64,000 nt of DNA from Icerya purchasi. Taxonomy: Eukaryota > Arthropoda > Insecta > Hemiptera > Monophlebidae. The stretch spans positions 170,765,363 through 170,829,362 of the forward strand of contig CM077116.1 of NCBI GenBank assembly GCA_039619475.1. The letters are read 5' to 3'. Below the pieces are notes generated by a model. It was not told the DNA's origin, made no database searches, and saw only the letters and a list, made by a program, of their open reading frames with translations. Shown here piece by piece: positions 46,197 to 58,284 of the stretch (positions within the stretch are counted from its first letter, which is position 1; every line of letters starts with the position of its first letter). A program made the translations under genes and the position numbers.

Positions 46197-46429
46197 CATA
46201 TTTATGAGGTGGACCATGATACTTAAATTGTAAACAGTAAGTCTTCATTTTCATCTTTCAAATGACGTGCATGCCAACATTACAATTTTCATCACATAAA
46301 CATTGTCTTTTTCAGAACGGACATTTTGTGCATCCTGTACAGTCACTTTTACACAAATAATCCGATAACAATTTCATTCAAGCTTTACAACTACATAAAC
46401 AACAACTATAACAACAGATATTCTATGCA
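46197..46429 (-). pseudogene. Cysteine-rich stretch on far side of pogo insertion
   Basis: On - this reads CCYSCCLCSCKA-stop, then YLCKSDCTGCTKCPF-stop and QCLCDENCNVGMHV. Its cysteine density and CxC/CxxC spacing resemble 42600-42148. With the 3458-bp pogo element removed (TA duplication), the two would be adjacent in the same orientation, so they are probably one broken reading unit. Identity unknown. Confidence 0.35.
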
Positions 46430-47350
46430 TTGGTATCTGATTCCAGTTACATCCTTGATTGTATTTTCTCTCTGAAAATTCATTCTTCAGATCCTATTAT
46501 TCTACATATTCGATTCTTTATTTCTGTCCTCTCTCTCTTGCATGAATTGCATATAAGCTTTCTTTAGGAATTAGCGCATACTGGTATTGAGGGTAATGAG
46601 AAAGCTACCTTACCATTTCTGGAAGTCTTATTATCGGGCGATTTTCTTCCTTAGAACGGCTAGCGTAGTCAAAAAATTCCAGTTTGAAAATTAAATATAT
46701 TTATATCTTTCCATTATAAACTTTCGTCAATTATATTTATCCAACGTTATCCGTCATCACGCCAGTTTTTAGATATCCTACACCCTCTTCGCTCTACCAT
46801 ATCTTCACTTTGTCATCTTCGCCTCGGTTACCTTTCTCTCTCTATGCTTAAACAACAGTCGCATGTGACGCTAATCATGTTTTTTTCCAGTGCTCATCTC
46901 TGACCTCTGAAAGATCAGTTTACTTACAGCTACTGCCTCTCATTATTCCTTCTCCATACCAAGCATCTTTCATTTTCACTTTTTTCCATTCACCGTCAGT
47001 TTTTTCCTACTATTGCTATTATTTTTTTTCTGATACTGCCGCTGTATTATTATTAAATGCCATCAGTTCCTTCTTATCCAAATTTCTATACAAATGGTAG
47101 CTGTGACGTTGTTGAGTCTGAAAGTGTACTCATCTGGACCAATATAAATTCTGTGTACTATTATTTCATGATTATGCTATTTCCTCCCTTATTTATAGTT
47201 GACCTCCCCTTCATCTGCTTAATGTATTGCAAGCTTGCTCTTTCTTCTTCTTCCGTTTTAAAGCTTAATATGATCATTCATTCTTCTTTCTTCCTTCGAA
47301 CATTGTGGCACTGCTTTAAAATTGCTACCATATTGTTGGATACAGATTTC
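46430..47350 (+). repeat. 921-bp direct repeat, copy 1
   Basis: Starts TTGGTATCTGATTCCAGTTA and ends TTGGATACAGATTTC. It matches 53013-53933 without gaps over 921 bp, with only about ten base differences seen by eye (about 99% identity). No protein motif; the frame 47057-47398 is present in both copies but has no recognised domain. Termini are not clear TG..CA and the outer flanks do not show an obvious target duplication. Confidence 0.9.
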
Positions 47351-47499
47351 AACGGTTATATGTGTACTAGTGTTAATAATAAACTAGTAAATAGGTAGAT
47401 GCGGGAAAGAAAGTAGTTGATGGGGAAAAAATATTGATATTCTCCCTATAAGGAGCAGAATTGTAGATATGGATAAAAATATTGATAGTTTAATATTTA

Positions 47500-47650
47500 C
47501 ACACGCTTATAGTTCAAAACGGTCAATTTTGCTCGTTTACAGGGCAGATTTGATCGCTTATAGGTCATTTGATTACAAAAATACACGCTTATGGTTCAAA
47601 AAGATTGATAAACACCGTCTAAGAGGCTGATTTACTCCGCTTATAGTTCA
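47500..47650 (+). repeat. Short reiterated CGCTTATAG-TCA motif
   Basis: CGCTTATAGTTCA or close variants (CGCTTATAGGTCA, CGCTTATGGTTCA) recur four times between about 47501 and 47650 at 40-50 bp spacing, with intervening GACGGTG/AAACGGTCA-like sequence. Possibly an internal tandem array of a TE. Confidence 0.5.
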
Positions 47651-50545
47651 TTCACCCTCCGCTGTTGAGGAACCCTGTCCACTGCACTAGCCAGCATCCC
47701 TGACTCCTACTGATATTATATACTGTTCTTTCTGATGAAGGATTTTTTTGGTTTGCTAACCATAATGAACTGTCCTGTGTACTTAAGGAATTCAAGTGTT
47801 GTTTAAAGGTATTGTTTATATAATTCCTTATTTCTTCTTTTAGTTTACAATGGGGTTGATTATAGGTAACTTTTAGCATAGGACAACGATTTCATTGCCA
47901 TCTTTTTCCTGCTGCCCAGATTGATTTCGTAAATTTCCTAACTTTTGTAGGAACAAAATTATTTTAGTTCATTTGATGTATTTTGTATTCAGTGGAATTA
48001 CAACATACAGTTTGTATTAACTGTGGGTGCACAAAATTGGAAACGACAGAGGAGGTTAAATATTTAGGATTAATCATTGACAGGACATTATCCTGGGACA
48101 AGCATGTTATAAATTTATCTAATAAAATCAGGCAAATGATACTGGAACTTTATAAATTGGCTCTTTCAATACCATATATGGTATTTTCGTGTATATTATA
48201 ACGCTATAGTATTGTCTAGAATCATGTATGGGGTATCAATTTGGGGTGAAGCAAAACGGACGATAATCAAAAAGATTAGTAGTCAGCAAAAGAAATGCTT
48301 AAAGATAATATTACCTAATAAAGATCAGGTTTAATATTAGCTGGTGGAGAGAAAAAAATGAAATGTCTCCAAGGATGTACTACTTTTATCACCGATTACT
48401 TGAATATAAGACCACAAGTATATCAACAGCTACAATGACAAGAAGTAGAATAAAGAGAAGTAATCCCTAGTATACATATTTTATTCGACCGAAAGGCATA
48501 AATAGTAAGATTGATAATACTGATGAAATAGTTCTAATTAAGCTTCTAGAACAAATCCCAGAAAATATAATGATAAAAGAAATAGAAACTTGGAAATTAT
48601 TAATTAAGCAACGGTTGATTGATAACATTGAGTGACATTAAATTAGATAAATTGGGAACTGGCTGTGGAATCGACCATTCTTATATATTTGTCGAACATG
48701 TGCTTATGAAATTGTATAAATAAGTAGTTTTTCTTTGTTTTTATCTTTTTTAGTCTTGTTTTATTTTTATTATTATTTTTTTTAGTTTATATTCTCTCAC
48801 TATTTATAAGTATGAAAATTAATAGTGTAAGTAAAAAACTGTTGTAACACATTTTTTCTTGAATAAACGATGATAAGTGTGTTGGGCACCCGCAGACGGG
48901 CAGTATGCCTTGCGGGGTGCACCACTTATTTTTTAATAATAAAAAAAAAAAAAATCTGTTAGGTTATTAACTGCGAATTCAAGATCATTCCCACCCTTTA
49001 ATCTAATGTTCGGGTTAATATTATCTTCAATAAATGTTACAAAATAATTCCAATCTGTTGTTCGATTATGTAATCTATACTGCTTCCGTGTAATAATCAG
49101 ACCAATATCTAGAGTAGCTAATACAGGTTTGTGATCGCATGAGGGATCAATTTTAGTGTAGCATAACTTGTGATACTTTTGTAGTCCTCGGGAAATAAAG
49201 AAGTCCAGTATATCTGGTAATCTATTAAAGTGTTCCTACCAGTATGTTGGAAACATAGGCAAGAGTACAGAAAGTGAATTAGTTTGTATTATATGACCTT
49301 ATTCGATTGGATTTTTATTTATTCTTGAACTCCAAGCTTGATTTTTAGCATTACAATTTCCTCCACAGATGAAATGATTTCCTAAACTCTTAAAAATGGT
49401 GTTAAATTCTACTTCTGGAATATAAAACTCAGGGTGGCAATAAATGGCTGCCAGTGACAGGGAACTTTTACCTGTAAGTAAATTTGCGGCTACTATTTGA
49501 TGATCATATGTATTATAGAAGAGGAGTTTATATTGCGAGTAGGAATTTTTGATCATAATCATGGAACCATCATGTGCAGTACCATCTGAATGATTTACCG
49601 AGTATATAACATACCCAGATATTTTTATACTATTTACATGGGTCTGATGGGCTTCAGAAATTAAAACATCTATAACATTTTAATTGAGAAATATTTCTAA
49701 TTCATTTTTCCTCTGCATTCCATTTGCATTCTCCATAGCATAATCACAAGTGAATGTTAAGTTATAAAATTAAGATTACCTATCATTTATGGGAGGAATC
49801 AATCTATAACTTTGGTGAGCAAAAAAATTAGCGGGTTTATTAAAGATTTAAACTCCGCTAAGAATGATGTTAACAATTCAGAAACGTTACTGTTATCCTC
49901 ACTATCGATGTATTCATTATTATTATTACTATTACTATAGTTATTATTATTATTGATATTTTATATGATTTATCATACATGATTTTGGTATTAGGATTAT
50001 CTATCTTGTGCGAGAAAAACTGCACTTGTAGTGTGATAAGCGATTACAATCAGTTCCAAATGTAGGCTTGTGTGTGTACACTCGCGTTGCATATAATAAT
50101 TACCTGGTTCATTACCTATTCTGTACAGCTGGAATGTATAAATAGATAGTCACCGACGCTCAGAAACTGTGTGTGGCACACTATGACGATGATTTCTTAT
50201 TAGTCTTGTTGTACCATTGATTTTGTTGTTTACAGACGGGACACTCCCTAAAACTCGCAAGGTGATTACCTTCACACAGAATATATTTAGCAGGATCTTC
50301 TAGATTTTTTTGAGCATTTATTTGTTTCATGTTTACCTGTGCATTTCAAACATCAATTTGGTAGATTACAGTAATTTGCTGTATGGCCAAATAGTTGGCA
50401 CCGCTTACATTGTTTTAGACCAAAATCTTTGCGTGGTTCTTTGAAACTGACCACAGTATTTAAAAGCTTATTTATTTTGAAAATTACTTTGATTCTTTGC
50501 AAGGGTTTTAGGTCAACGAAAAACATTGGAAGAGGTTGCTTTGTT
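47640..50545 (-). mobile_element. Jockey-type LINE (gag, endonuclease, start of RT), interrupted
   Basis: Reading - from 50545: QPLPMFFVDLKPLQ and LLNTVVSFKEPRK (gag), then retroviral-type zinc knuckles CKRCQLFGHTANYC, CLKCTGKHETNKC and FRECPVCK (to about 50215). ORF2 starts near 49740 with an APE-type endonuclease: NANGMQRKNELEIFL, ISEAHQTHV, AAIYCHPEFYIP, HFICGGNCNAKNQAWSSR (GGDxNAKH-type motif, D replaced by N), LDFFISRG and DPSCDHKPV (S-D-H region), reaching 48958. The post-endonuclease linker resumes at 47880-47640 (LKEEIRNYINNTFKQHL). The interval 47950-48957 is a second LINE on +. RT domain lost; frames broken. Confidence 0.82.
47950..48957 (+). mobile_element. Jockey-like LINE 3' end with poly(A), nested insertion
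   Basis: On +, 47983-48201 gives TKLETTEEVKYLGLIIDRTL and SWDKHVINLSNKIRQM, the C-terminal (thumb) part of a non-LTR reverse transcriptase. It continues after a frame change as LSRIMYGVSIWGEAKRTI. A non-coding tail follows, with a perfect-arm hairpin (GCACCCGCA / TGCGGGGTGC at about 48886-48922) and AATAATAAAA(n) at 48940-48956. It is 5'-truncated, as LINEs usually are. It lies inside the opposite-strand Jockey element; twin-primed inversion is a less likely alternative. Confidence 0.8.
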
Positions 50546-52600
50546 TTCGAATCAAACCACAAATTGCTAGAGGCAAGATTTAAACTAAAGTTTCCAACAT
50601 TGGCAATAGTACATAAAAAGACTAGGAAGATACCTGGAAATGGTGAAAGCTTCCGATCACAGCTTTTGAAAGGAAATATACTGCAACCAACAGGCGACCC
50701 GGAACAAACCTGGAACAAGATAAAGAAATGGACTGAAGAGATGTTAGAAAAAACTAACAAGAGTACGGTATTAAAAGAGAAAAAACACTGGATAAGTTCT
50801 CAAACGTTGCAACTGATGGAAGAAAGGAGAACTCTGAAAAATAAAATTGAATCGAAGGGAATATTATTAAAGTCAACGAGTTACAACACAGGAAAATAAA
50901 AAATGTGTGCAATAAAGATAAGAAGGAATGTATAAAAAGGATATGCGCTGATCTCCAAGATCATATGGTGCGAAACAAACCTAAACGACTTTTTAACACG
51001 GTGAAATATTTGAAAGGGAATTCAAATTGAAAACTGAAGCAGTTGAAGATGAAAACGGAGTTATTGTAAGAAACCCTGAACACATAGCCGAAGCTTACAG
51101 AGGATATGCTACGAAAAACTTTATAAGAACAAGGAAACAGCAAAACGAAAAAATGTATGGAAAATGAATTTGAAAAATTGAAGTCGTAGATATTAGTCAC
51201 AATTAAAAAATTGAAAGAAAAAAAAAATGGTGGAGATGATGGAATATTTATGGAAACGTTAAAAGAACTAGAGGATACTGGAATAAACTTGATATACAAC
51301 ATATACAAAGAAATATGGAACACTAGGCAATGGCCACCAGATTGCTGTAAATCGACTTTCACCCCTATATTTAAAAAAGCATCGCCATTAATTTGTAAGA
51401 ACTATAGCACGGTTGCCCTTAATGCTAGCGAAGTTCTACTTAATATTATAAATGAAAGTCTTACAATTTATCAAAAGAATAGACAGAATTCATGACAGGA
51501 AGAGGAATTAGAGATCAAATTTTAAATCTATAGAAAAGTTGTGTGAATTCAACTTGGAAACGAATGTATGCTTTATTGACTTATCTAAGGCATTTGACTT
51601 GGTAATGTGGTATAAATTATGGCACTTACTAAATGAAAGGAACTCCGCAACATATACTAGAGATTATTAGTAACTTATATAACAGTAGTGTATACATGAT
51701 AAGAGTTAACAATAGTAATTCACGTCTCTTCACTCCCATTGTTTTCAATGTATACGCTGAGTACAATACGCACGAAGTCCTAGAGGACTGGAAAGGAGAA
51801 ATAAAAATAGGAGGACACAAGGTTAATAATTTACGCTATACAGCTTCATTCTAAAAAACTTAATTAAATAAACTGAAAAATGTGTGCGGAAAGTATGGTT
51901 TACAAATGAACCAGGCAAAGTCTAAATTGATGATAATAGACAGGGCCAAAAATAACCACCCGGAGACTACGGAAATTATGGGATATGACGGTAGTAAATG
52001 AAGTTAACTACCTTGGAGTACTGGTTAGAAATAAAAGAGCATGCGAAAAGGAAATATGTAAGCGCCTTGCATTAGCAAGAAGGACAGCGACGAAACTGGG
52101 GAAATTATGGAAAGACACAGGTATAACGAGGAACACAAAGTTAAAATTGGTCGTCAAAACACTGATTTTCCCAATCGCGACCTATGCATCCGAAACTTGG
52201 ACGATTAAAAGAATAGATGAGAAGCAGATAAATGCCTTCGAAATGGGAATGCACAGGAAAATGATCAGGATGCCATGGGGTGCCCATACTTCTAACGCAT
52301 CGGCGTTAGACGAATTAAAAGTAGAGACAAAGTTATTAACAGAAATAAATAAAAATACAATAAGATATTTTGGGCACGTAGCAAGAAAGGAGAACTCAAT
52401 GGAAAAAAATATTATCTAGGGCAAGATTCTGGAAAAGCGCTCTAGAGGAAGATGCCCGATGCGTTGATCGGATCGAATGAAAGCACTAACTGGGTTCAAC
52501 GTGCCGGATGTATTCCACCTAGCAGGAGATAGTAGATGGAAAAAATTCGTCAAAGTCATATAATGTGTCCTTGCGAAGGACAATGGATTTGATTGATTAT
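50546..52600 (+). mobile_element. RTE-like LINE, RT and C-terminus, 5'-truncated
   Basis: On + with several frameshifts: EQTWNKIKKWTEEMLEKTN and LQLMEERRTLKNKI (linker before RT), KKNGGDDGIFMETLKELEDT, EIWNTRQWPPDCCKSTFTPI, ETNVCFIDLSKAFDLV (finger/palm motifs, 51560-51600), FNVYAEYNTHEVLEDW and IKIGGHKVNNLRYTASF, where YADD is destroyed (51834-51852). The C-terminal part (51985-52419) is well kept: NYLGVLVRNKRACEKEI, YASETWTIKRIDEKQ, HRKMIRMPWGAHTSN and TIRYFGHVARKENSM. It ends with RSRGRCPMR and a TTTGATTGATTAT repeat at the 3' end (about 52588-52600), typical of RTE-type tails. Confidence 0.85.
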
Positions 52601-53012
52601 ATCCATTTATATTCTTACCTATTGCAAGATTGATGTTTTACCTCCAATAACACTTTTATTCTGTCATGATTTCGTTCACATAATTAAATTTTCTCCTTAT
52701 GCCATTTATTTTCTTTCATTTCTATTCATTCTCGAAATCTGTTTATTTTCCCTCTCGGTATAAAGTTCTCCTTCCTACTCGATAATTAATTAATTTAATC
52801 AATTAATTGATTATTAGAATCTGTTTCTCCTAACCATATCCTCATTTTTACTAATGAATCTAAAATGTGCATGCGCGCTGGGTGCATTTGTTTTCATTTC
52901 TGTTCTTTATTATTCAAGTGCATTTAAATTGCCATCATTCTGTTTACTTGTCGAGTCGTTGACAATTTTATATGTCATTAAATTTGCTATTTCTATCTGA
53001 AAGATGTTTCCC

Positions 53013-53933
53013 TTGGTATCCGATTCCAGTTACGTCCTTGATTGTATTTTCTCTCCGAAAATTCATTCTTCAGATCCTATTATTCTACATATTCGATTCT
53101 TTATTTCTGTCCTCTCTCTCTTGCATGAATTGCATATAAGCTTTCTTTAGGAATTAGCGCATACTGGTATTGAGGGTAATGAGAAAGCTACCTTACCATT
53201 TCTGGAAGTCTTATTATCGGGCGATTTTCTTCCTTAGAACGGCTAGCGTAGTCAAAAAATTCCAGTTTGAAAATTAAATATATTTATATCTTTCCATTAT
53301 AAACTTTCGTCAATTATATTTATCCAACGTTATCCGTCATCACGCCAGTTTTTAGATATCCTACACCCTCTTCGCTCTACCATATCTTCACTTTGTCATC
53401 TTCGCCTCGGTTACCTTTCTCTCTCTATGCTTAAACAACAGTCGCATGTGACGCTAATCATGTTTTTTTCCAGTGCTCATCTCTGACCTCTGAAAGATCA
53501 GTTTACTTACAGCTACTGCCTCTCATTATTCCTTCTCCATACCAAGCATCTTTCATTTTCACTTTTTTCCATTCACCGTCAGTTTTTTCCTACTATTGCT
53601 ATTATTTTTTTTCTGATACTGCCGCTGTATTATTATTAAATGCCATCAGTTCCTTCTTATCCAAATTTCTATACAAATGGTAGCTGTGACGTTGTTGAGT
53701 CTGAAAGTGTACTCATCTGGACCAATATAAATTTTGTGTACTATTATTTCATGATTATGCTATTTCCTCCCTTATTTATAGTTGACCTCCCCTTCATCTG
53801 CTTAATGTATTGCAAGCTTGCTCTTTCTTCTTCTTCCGTTTTAAAGCTTAATATGATCATTCATTCTTCTTTCTTCCTTCGAACATTGTAGCACTGCTTT
53901 AAAATCGCGGCCATATTGTTGGATACAGATTTC
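53013..53933 (+). repeat. 921-bp direct repeat, copy 2
   Basis: Gapless counterpart of 46430-47350. Differences seen include CTGATT/CCGATT near the start, AATTCTGTG/AATTTTGTG, TTGTGGCAC/TTGTAGCAC and GCTACC/GCGGCC near the end. The left flank (52601-53012) and right flank (53934 onward) are unrelated to the flanks of copy 1. Confidence 0.9.
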
Positions 53934-54744
53934 TTTTCTCCTATGTTGATTATAGTGTACCAGAATAGCACAATTGCCGTCTAACGGGAACTATGTACAA
54001 TAGTTTTCAAGGACATAAAAGCGTTTCTTTAGTACTTCTCTCCTACCTGTTCTGTAGACTACCAGTTTTACAAGTTCTAACATCTACATTTTTGCACTAC
54101 TTTTTCCATCCTCGCAGTAGTTCATCATTCTCTTCTCAGTTTAGCTCTTTTTGTGATTTATTTTTCTTTATTTTCCTTTGGATACGGAATCGTTCGCCGC
54201 TAACCAATAAAATAAAAAGCACGTACATTATTGAATATTTCATTAAGAAAGTGATCTTTGTTATCGCGTTTGAAACTCTAACGTATAGCGAAATTTAATA
54301 ATGTGCCAATGTGGCAAGGATAACTTCGTAACGAATAATATTTCCTGATATTTACGGAACATAGGTGTAATTGAAGTAGCAACTGTTGTAGTATGATATA
54401 TTCAAAGACACGTTCTGAGAGAGGGAAGCATTTATAATACAGTTTTGATTTAACACAGCCGCTTTAAACACATTCGACAAAAATTTAATAAATATTTCAG
54501 GAGCATTTTTCGATATGAATTAGAGTTCGTGTCATCGGATAAGCAATTATATCAAAATTAGTTAAACAACGCATAAAAATAAAAAATATATATGTATATA
54601 TAAATATAAATACTTTAATTCGTAAACAGAATAACAATGAAATATTAACAAGAATAATAATTTAAAAAGTAGAAATATTAAATATATTAATAATACATAA
54701 AAAGGTCAAAATGTATTTAAGTGTTAAAACTTATATAATACCTG

Positions 54745-54785
<41 letters not shown>

Positions 54786-56434
54786 GTACACACACACACA
54801 CATATATAAATAAATATATGAATATACGCACACGCATACGTGTATATATAATATATACACACACACACAAACACGTATACATGCATACATACATTAAGCG
54901 TATTTACCGATATTGTATTTTAAATAAAAAATAGAATTATCGGCATTTATGCTTTAATTTTGATATAGAACATGAGACGATAGAATAGTCGCCGGCTTAA
55001 TCGACATTAAATTACTAGCGAAAAGTTAATAAAACGAAAAATTATTACTCTTCGCGTGTAAAAATGACTATGAAAAAAAAAAAAAGGACAATTATTGAAC
55101 TATGCAAATGATAATGGAAACACCGCACGTTTGTTATAATTACTTGTAATTTCCATGTGAATTCTGGGTACTCGGTACTTGGAATGGCTTTTTTCTTTTT
55201 TCAAATTATTTTAAAGAGAATTTTTTTTAAGATAATATTTTTCTTTCAATATTTACATACGAACATTCTCAAATTATTTCGATATTGCAATTAATATTTC
55301 TCAAAGTTCAGGAGAGAAAAAAAGATTTACAAAAAGCGTTGAGTATAATCATATTTTTAAATAGTTGGGAGATCACTAAATAGATATTTAGCAGTGGTGT
55401 GTAATACCTTTTTAGTGATTTGCCTGTATGCTGTCCACTAAATAAACACATTTTATTTTCTTTACGTACAAATTTATTTCTTTAAACAGGAAAACCGTAA
55501 GAAAAATTTTCACACACGGTTAATTTTACTTAAAAAAAAACAAAAAAAACCAACATATATATATATATATATATATAATGTACATATATGTATCTATGTA
55601 TATAAATATAAAAATTTTGTGTAATCAAAAACTGAAATTTTTTGAAAAATTATTTATACAATAAACTTTCGACAATTCTCAAATATGATAACATTTTTTA
55701 TTTTAATAATGTTAATTCTTTTATTCAACTAATTTTACTATATAATTTAATTATCGAACACGTTTAATAAAGCTCAGCAATGATGATATATTTCTATTTT
55801 TCGTTGAGGACATTACATCTTTTACACAATGATATTCGAGTCGTTAAATATCTTGCTCACGTTAATATTTAACACCAACAAAGAACATTTTTTTTTTTTC
55901 AATTGCTTTACATATGTGTATATGTATATATTTTTTTTTTTTATTTTATTTTATTGTAATAATTATTAATAATGAGAGTTCACCATTCCAAGGCTGAAAT
56001 TAATATTCGCCTTTTATGAACATTCAAGTCGTTAACGGCGGTTTCAATGATTACTGCAAAATAAATCGATAGTTGCGCTAGAAGAACAGATAAGAAGAAG
56101 AGTTTACAGACCTACGAAGAGAAGGTAATATTTTAATACATTTTGTAATTATAATTATAATACGACACGAGGTATATACACGACGCGGAAACATTACTCG
56201 AAATAACAACAAAAACTTTTTATAATAGCCAACAATTATTTTTAAATATATTAGAATTTTAAATTAAATGTAAAAAAGTTAATATATGATAAATATAAAT
56301 GGAGTATACAGAAAAAAATATAAAACGTCGGAGGATAGATGACCGATAATGGAAAAACGCATAGTGTTAGAATTAAAAACGAAAATAGTAAACGCGTCCG
56401 CCATTGAGCAGCAATGCGAACTAAAAAATATATG
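53934..56434. other. AT-rich spacer with microsatellites
   Basis: Contains (TA)n at about 54749-54783, (CA)n at 54788-54801 and 54857-54869, (TA)n at about 55555-55577 and several T- or A-runs. The frame at 53993-54298 has no recognised motif. No gene supported. Confidence 0.6.
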
Positions 56435-56608
56435 TTAGTCTGCAGACACTGATGACAGACTGCTACGAGTCGATCCGTGCTTATAGGTGGATGGCGGGGT
56501 ATGTGCTGGCAACTCGCACAAATCGGGCGGTAACGTACAGCCGATCGCAGACGGTCCGAATATCGCTTCTTGTTCCTCCAACTGTTGAGCAAATTGTTCT
56601 TCCAACCT
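56435..56608 (-). CDS. Terminal coding exon of an unrecognised gene
   Basis: On - the acceptor TTTTTAAACAG precedes a phase-0 exon of 58 codons ending GAC-TAA (56437-56435). It encodes a short coiled-coil-like segment (RLEEQFAQQLEEQEAIFG), then CTLPPDLCELPAHTPPSTYK and a Ser/Arg-rich tail (STRSSLSSVSAD). Base composition is clearly less AT-rich than around it, and the Pro/Ser motifs look like a real, possibly phosphorylated, C-terminus of an adaptor or kinase. I do not recognise the protein. Upstream exons should be at higher coordinates, but none was identified to 64000; they may lie beyond the window. The open frame 56592-56251 is a shadow in another frame. Confidence 0.55.
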   Translation of the reverse strand, partial: RLEEQFAQQLEEQEAIFGPSAIGCTLPPDLCELPAHTPPSTYKHGSTRSSLSSVSAD

Positions 56609-57780
56609 CTGTTTAAAAATTATTTAATAAAACGTCATCAGAGTCGATATTTTATAAAATTAAGAAACTCAAAATCGATGTGTTATGAAATTAGTACAAT
56701 TAAACGCACGCTCTATTTAGAGTAAACTGAAAAATTACAACATGTGATAATACGTGCGAGAAAAATATTCAGAACGTCCGTCTAAATGAAAAACTTTAAC
56801 AAAAGAAGAAACCTGCTAAATCCGGTCGAATAGAATTTGAACTAAAAGTAATGCAAAACAAAATCTTCATCCAGCACAGGATCCAATGCACGTAACTTTT
56901 AAAAAATTTTAAATATATTCTACTTTTAAAGAATCATAAAGAAAAGTTGGAAACGTGAAGGATACATCGCAGCAGATATAGGAAACATGAACAAAAAGCT
57001 GTTAAAACGCAGAATCTATTTTCCGAGAAAAGTACTGAGCATTTAATGTAGATAGATAAGAAAACTGACAGAAGTTACGCAGACGGATAGAAATAAATAA
57101 TCGTATATTGAGAATAAAACCGTGCGCTTACGATTGCTTTAGACGGAATGACAAAGAAATAGAAGCAAAGAAATATAAATATCGCGATGAAAACAATATT
57201 GGAAAGAGCATAATTGGAAAGATCCGATGGCAGTGATTCTGTTAATACAGTGCATATTTTAGCGGTAGGCTTATTATAGGTGTCCGTTCAACGAAAGTGT
57301 ATTCGATACAAATCGATATTAAAAAACCTATTTACCGCTTACGCAAAATGATCAATTTTATTAACGAATTAATATAGCGAGGTAGAATGTTTCTTGTTCT
57401 TTTTTAAATTAACGATTACAATTTATTTGATAAGAAAGATATCGTTTATAAAAAAAAAAACAATTTGAATACGAACAATATGAAACATTTAGCAATAGCG
57501 CCAAAATATCGACTTTTATCGAATTTTTTCCATTAGCACACTTTCGTTGTACGGAGCATAGCGCCTATCATTCAAGTACGTATTGTTCATGACATCTGCA
57601 TAGAGGGGAACGTATTTCAGTGTGTTACTCAGTAGAAAAAGTTTCACTTCAAAAAATTACCTTTTTTTTTCTAGTTTTTTATTTCGTAATACGAAAATAT
57701 AAAATATTTCAATAGCCAGAAATAATTAAAATAGGAGAGTCGAATAGCTTTTTAAATGGTTTACCGCGTATGTGTTATCG
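56609..57780. other. No recognised feature
   Basis: AT-rich, presumably intron of the gene ending at 56435 if that exon is real. No convincing exon or repeat was seen. Confidence 0.4.
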
Positions 57781-58150
57781 AAGCATCGAAGTGGATAGGT
57801 TGAGGAGCCTCTTAGAGGTTGGTGGGCGAAGCGAGCGAGAATTAACAATAAAAAATGCATATTTTTGTTTTTTTTTTAGATCGTTTTTAATGTTACAAAA
57901 AGTAATAGCAGACCGTGCTGTTGAAGATTAGCGCAGGCAAGAACTCCTAGCATATATACATATATATGCATATATATAATAGCTCTGCCGCCCTTTAAGA
58001 GGCTTCGCGTCTTGACCTCTCCTGGAGACATCCCCTCGACCCCCAGTTCGGTCATTTCTATACTTCGTACAGAACGAGGAAAATTACCAACATCAAGCAA
58101 TCCATTTTGTCGGTACTTCGTCTTTTTATATAAGAATGAGGTTGTCATTT
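57780..58150. repeat. GC-richer repeat-like patch with partial inverted blocks
   Basis: GAGGAGCCTCTTAGAGGTTG (57804-57823) followed by GTGGGCGAAGCGAGCGAG is loosely mirrored by CCTTTAAGAGGCTTCGCGTC and TTGACCTCTCCTGGAGACAT (57992-58031). CCTCGACCCCCAGTTCG follows. The composition differs from the flanks, which suggests a mobile-element fragment. No protein identified. A (TA)n microsatellite follows at 58250-58278. Confidence 0.4.
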
Positions 58151-58246
58151 CCTAACAGTCCGTTTATATACAGCATGTCACGATTCGTGACAGAAAAAAA
58201 TTTCAAGAGTCGGGCTAAGAATGACGTCATTATTATTCTTATAATT

Positions 58247-58284
<38 letters not shown>

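Noticed and set aside
50353..50760. Single 135-codon gene on -
   Set aside because: A chimera: the N-terminal part is antisense to the RTE-like LINE, only the C-terminal part is real Jockey gag.
51629..51820. 63-codon frame on -
   Set aside because: Antisense shadow of the RTE-like reverse transcriptase.
46430..53933. LTR retrotransposon bounded by the 921-bp repeats
   Set aside because: The ends are not a convincing TG...CA pair, I see no primer-binding site, polypurine tract, integrase or protease between them, and the contents are non-LTR LINEs.
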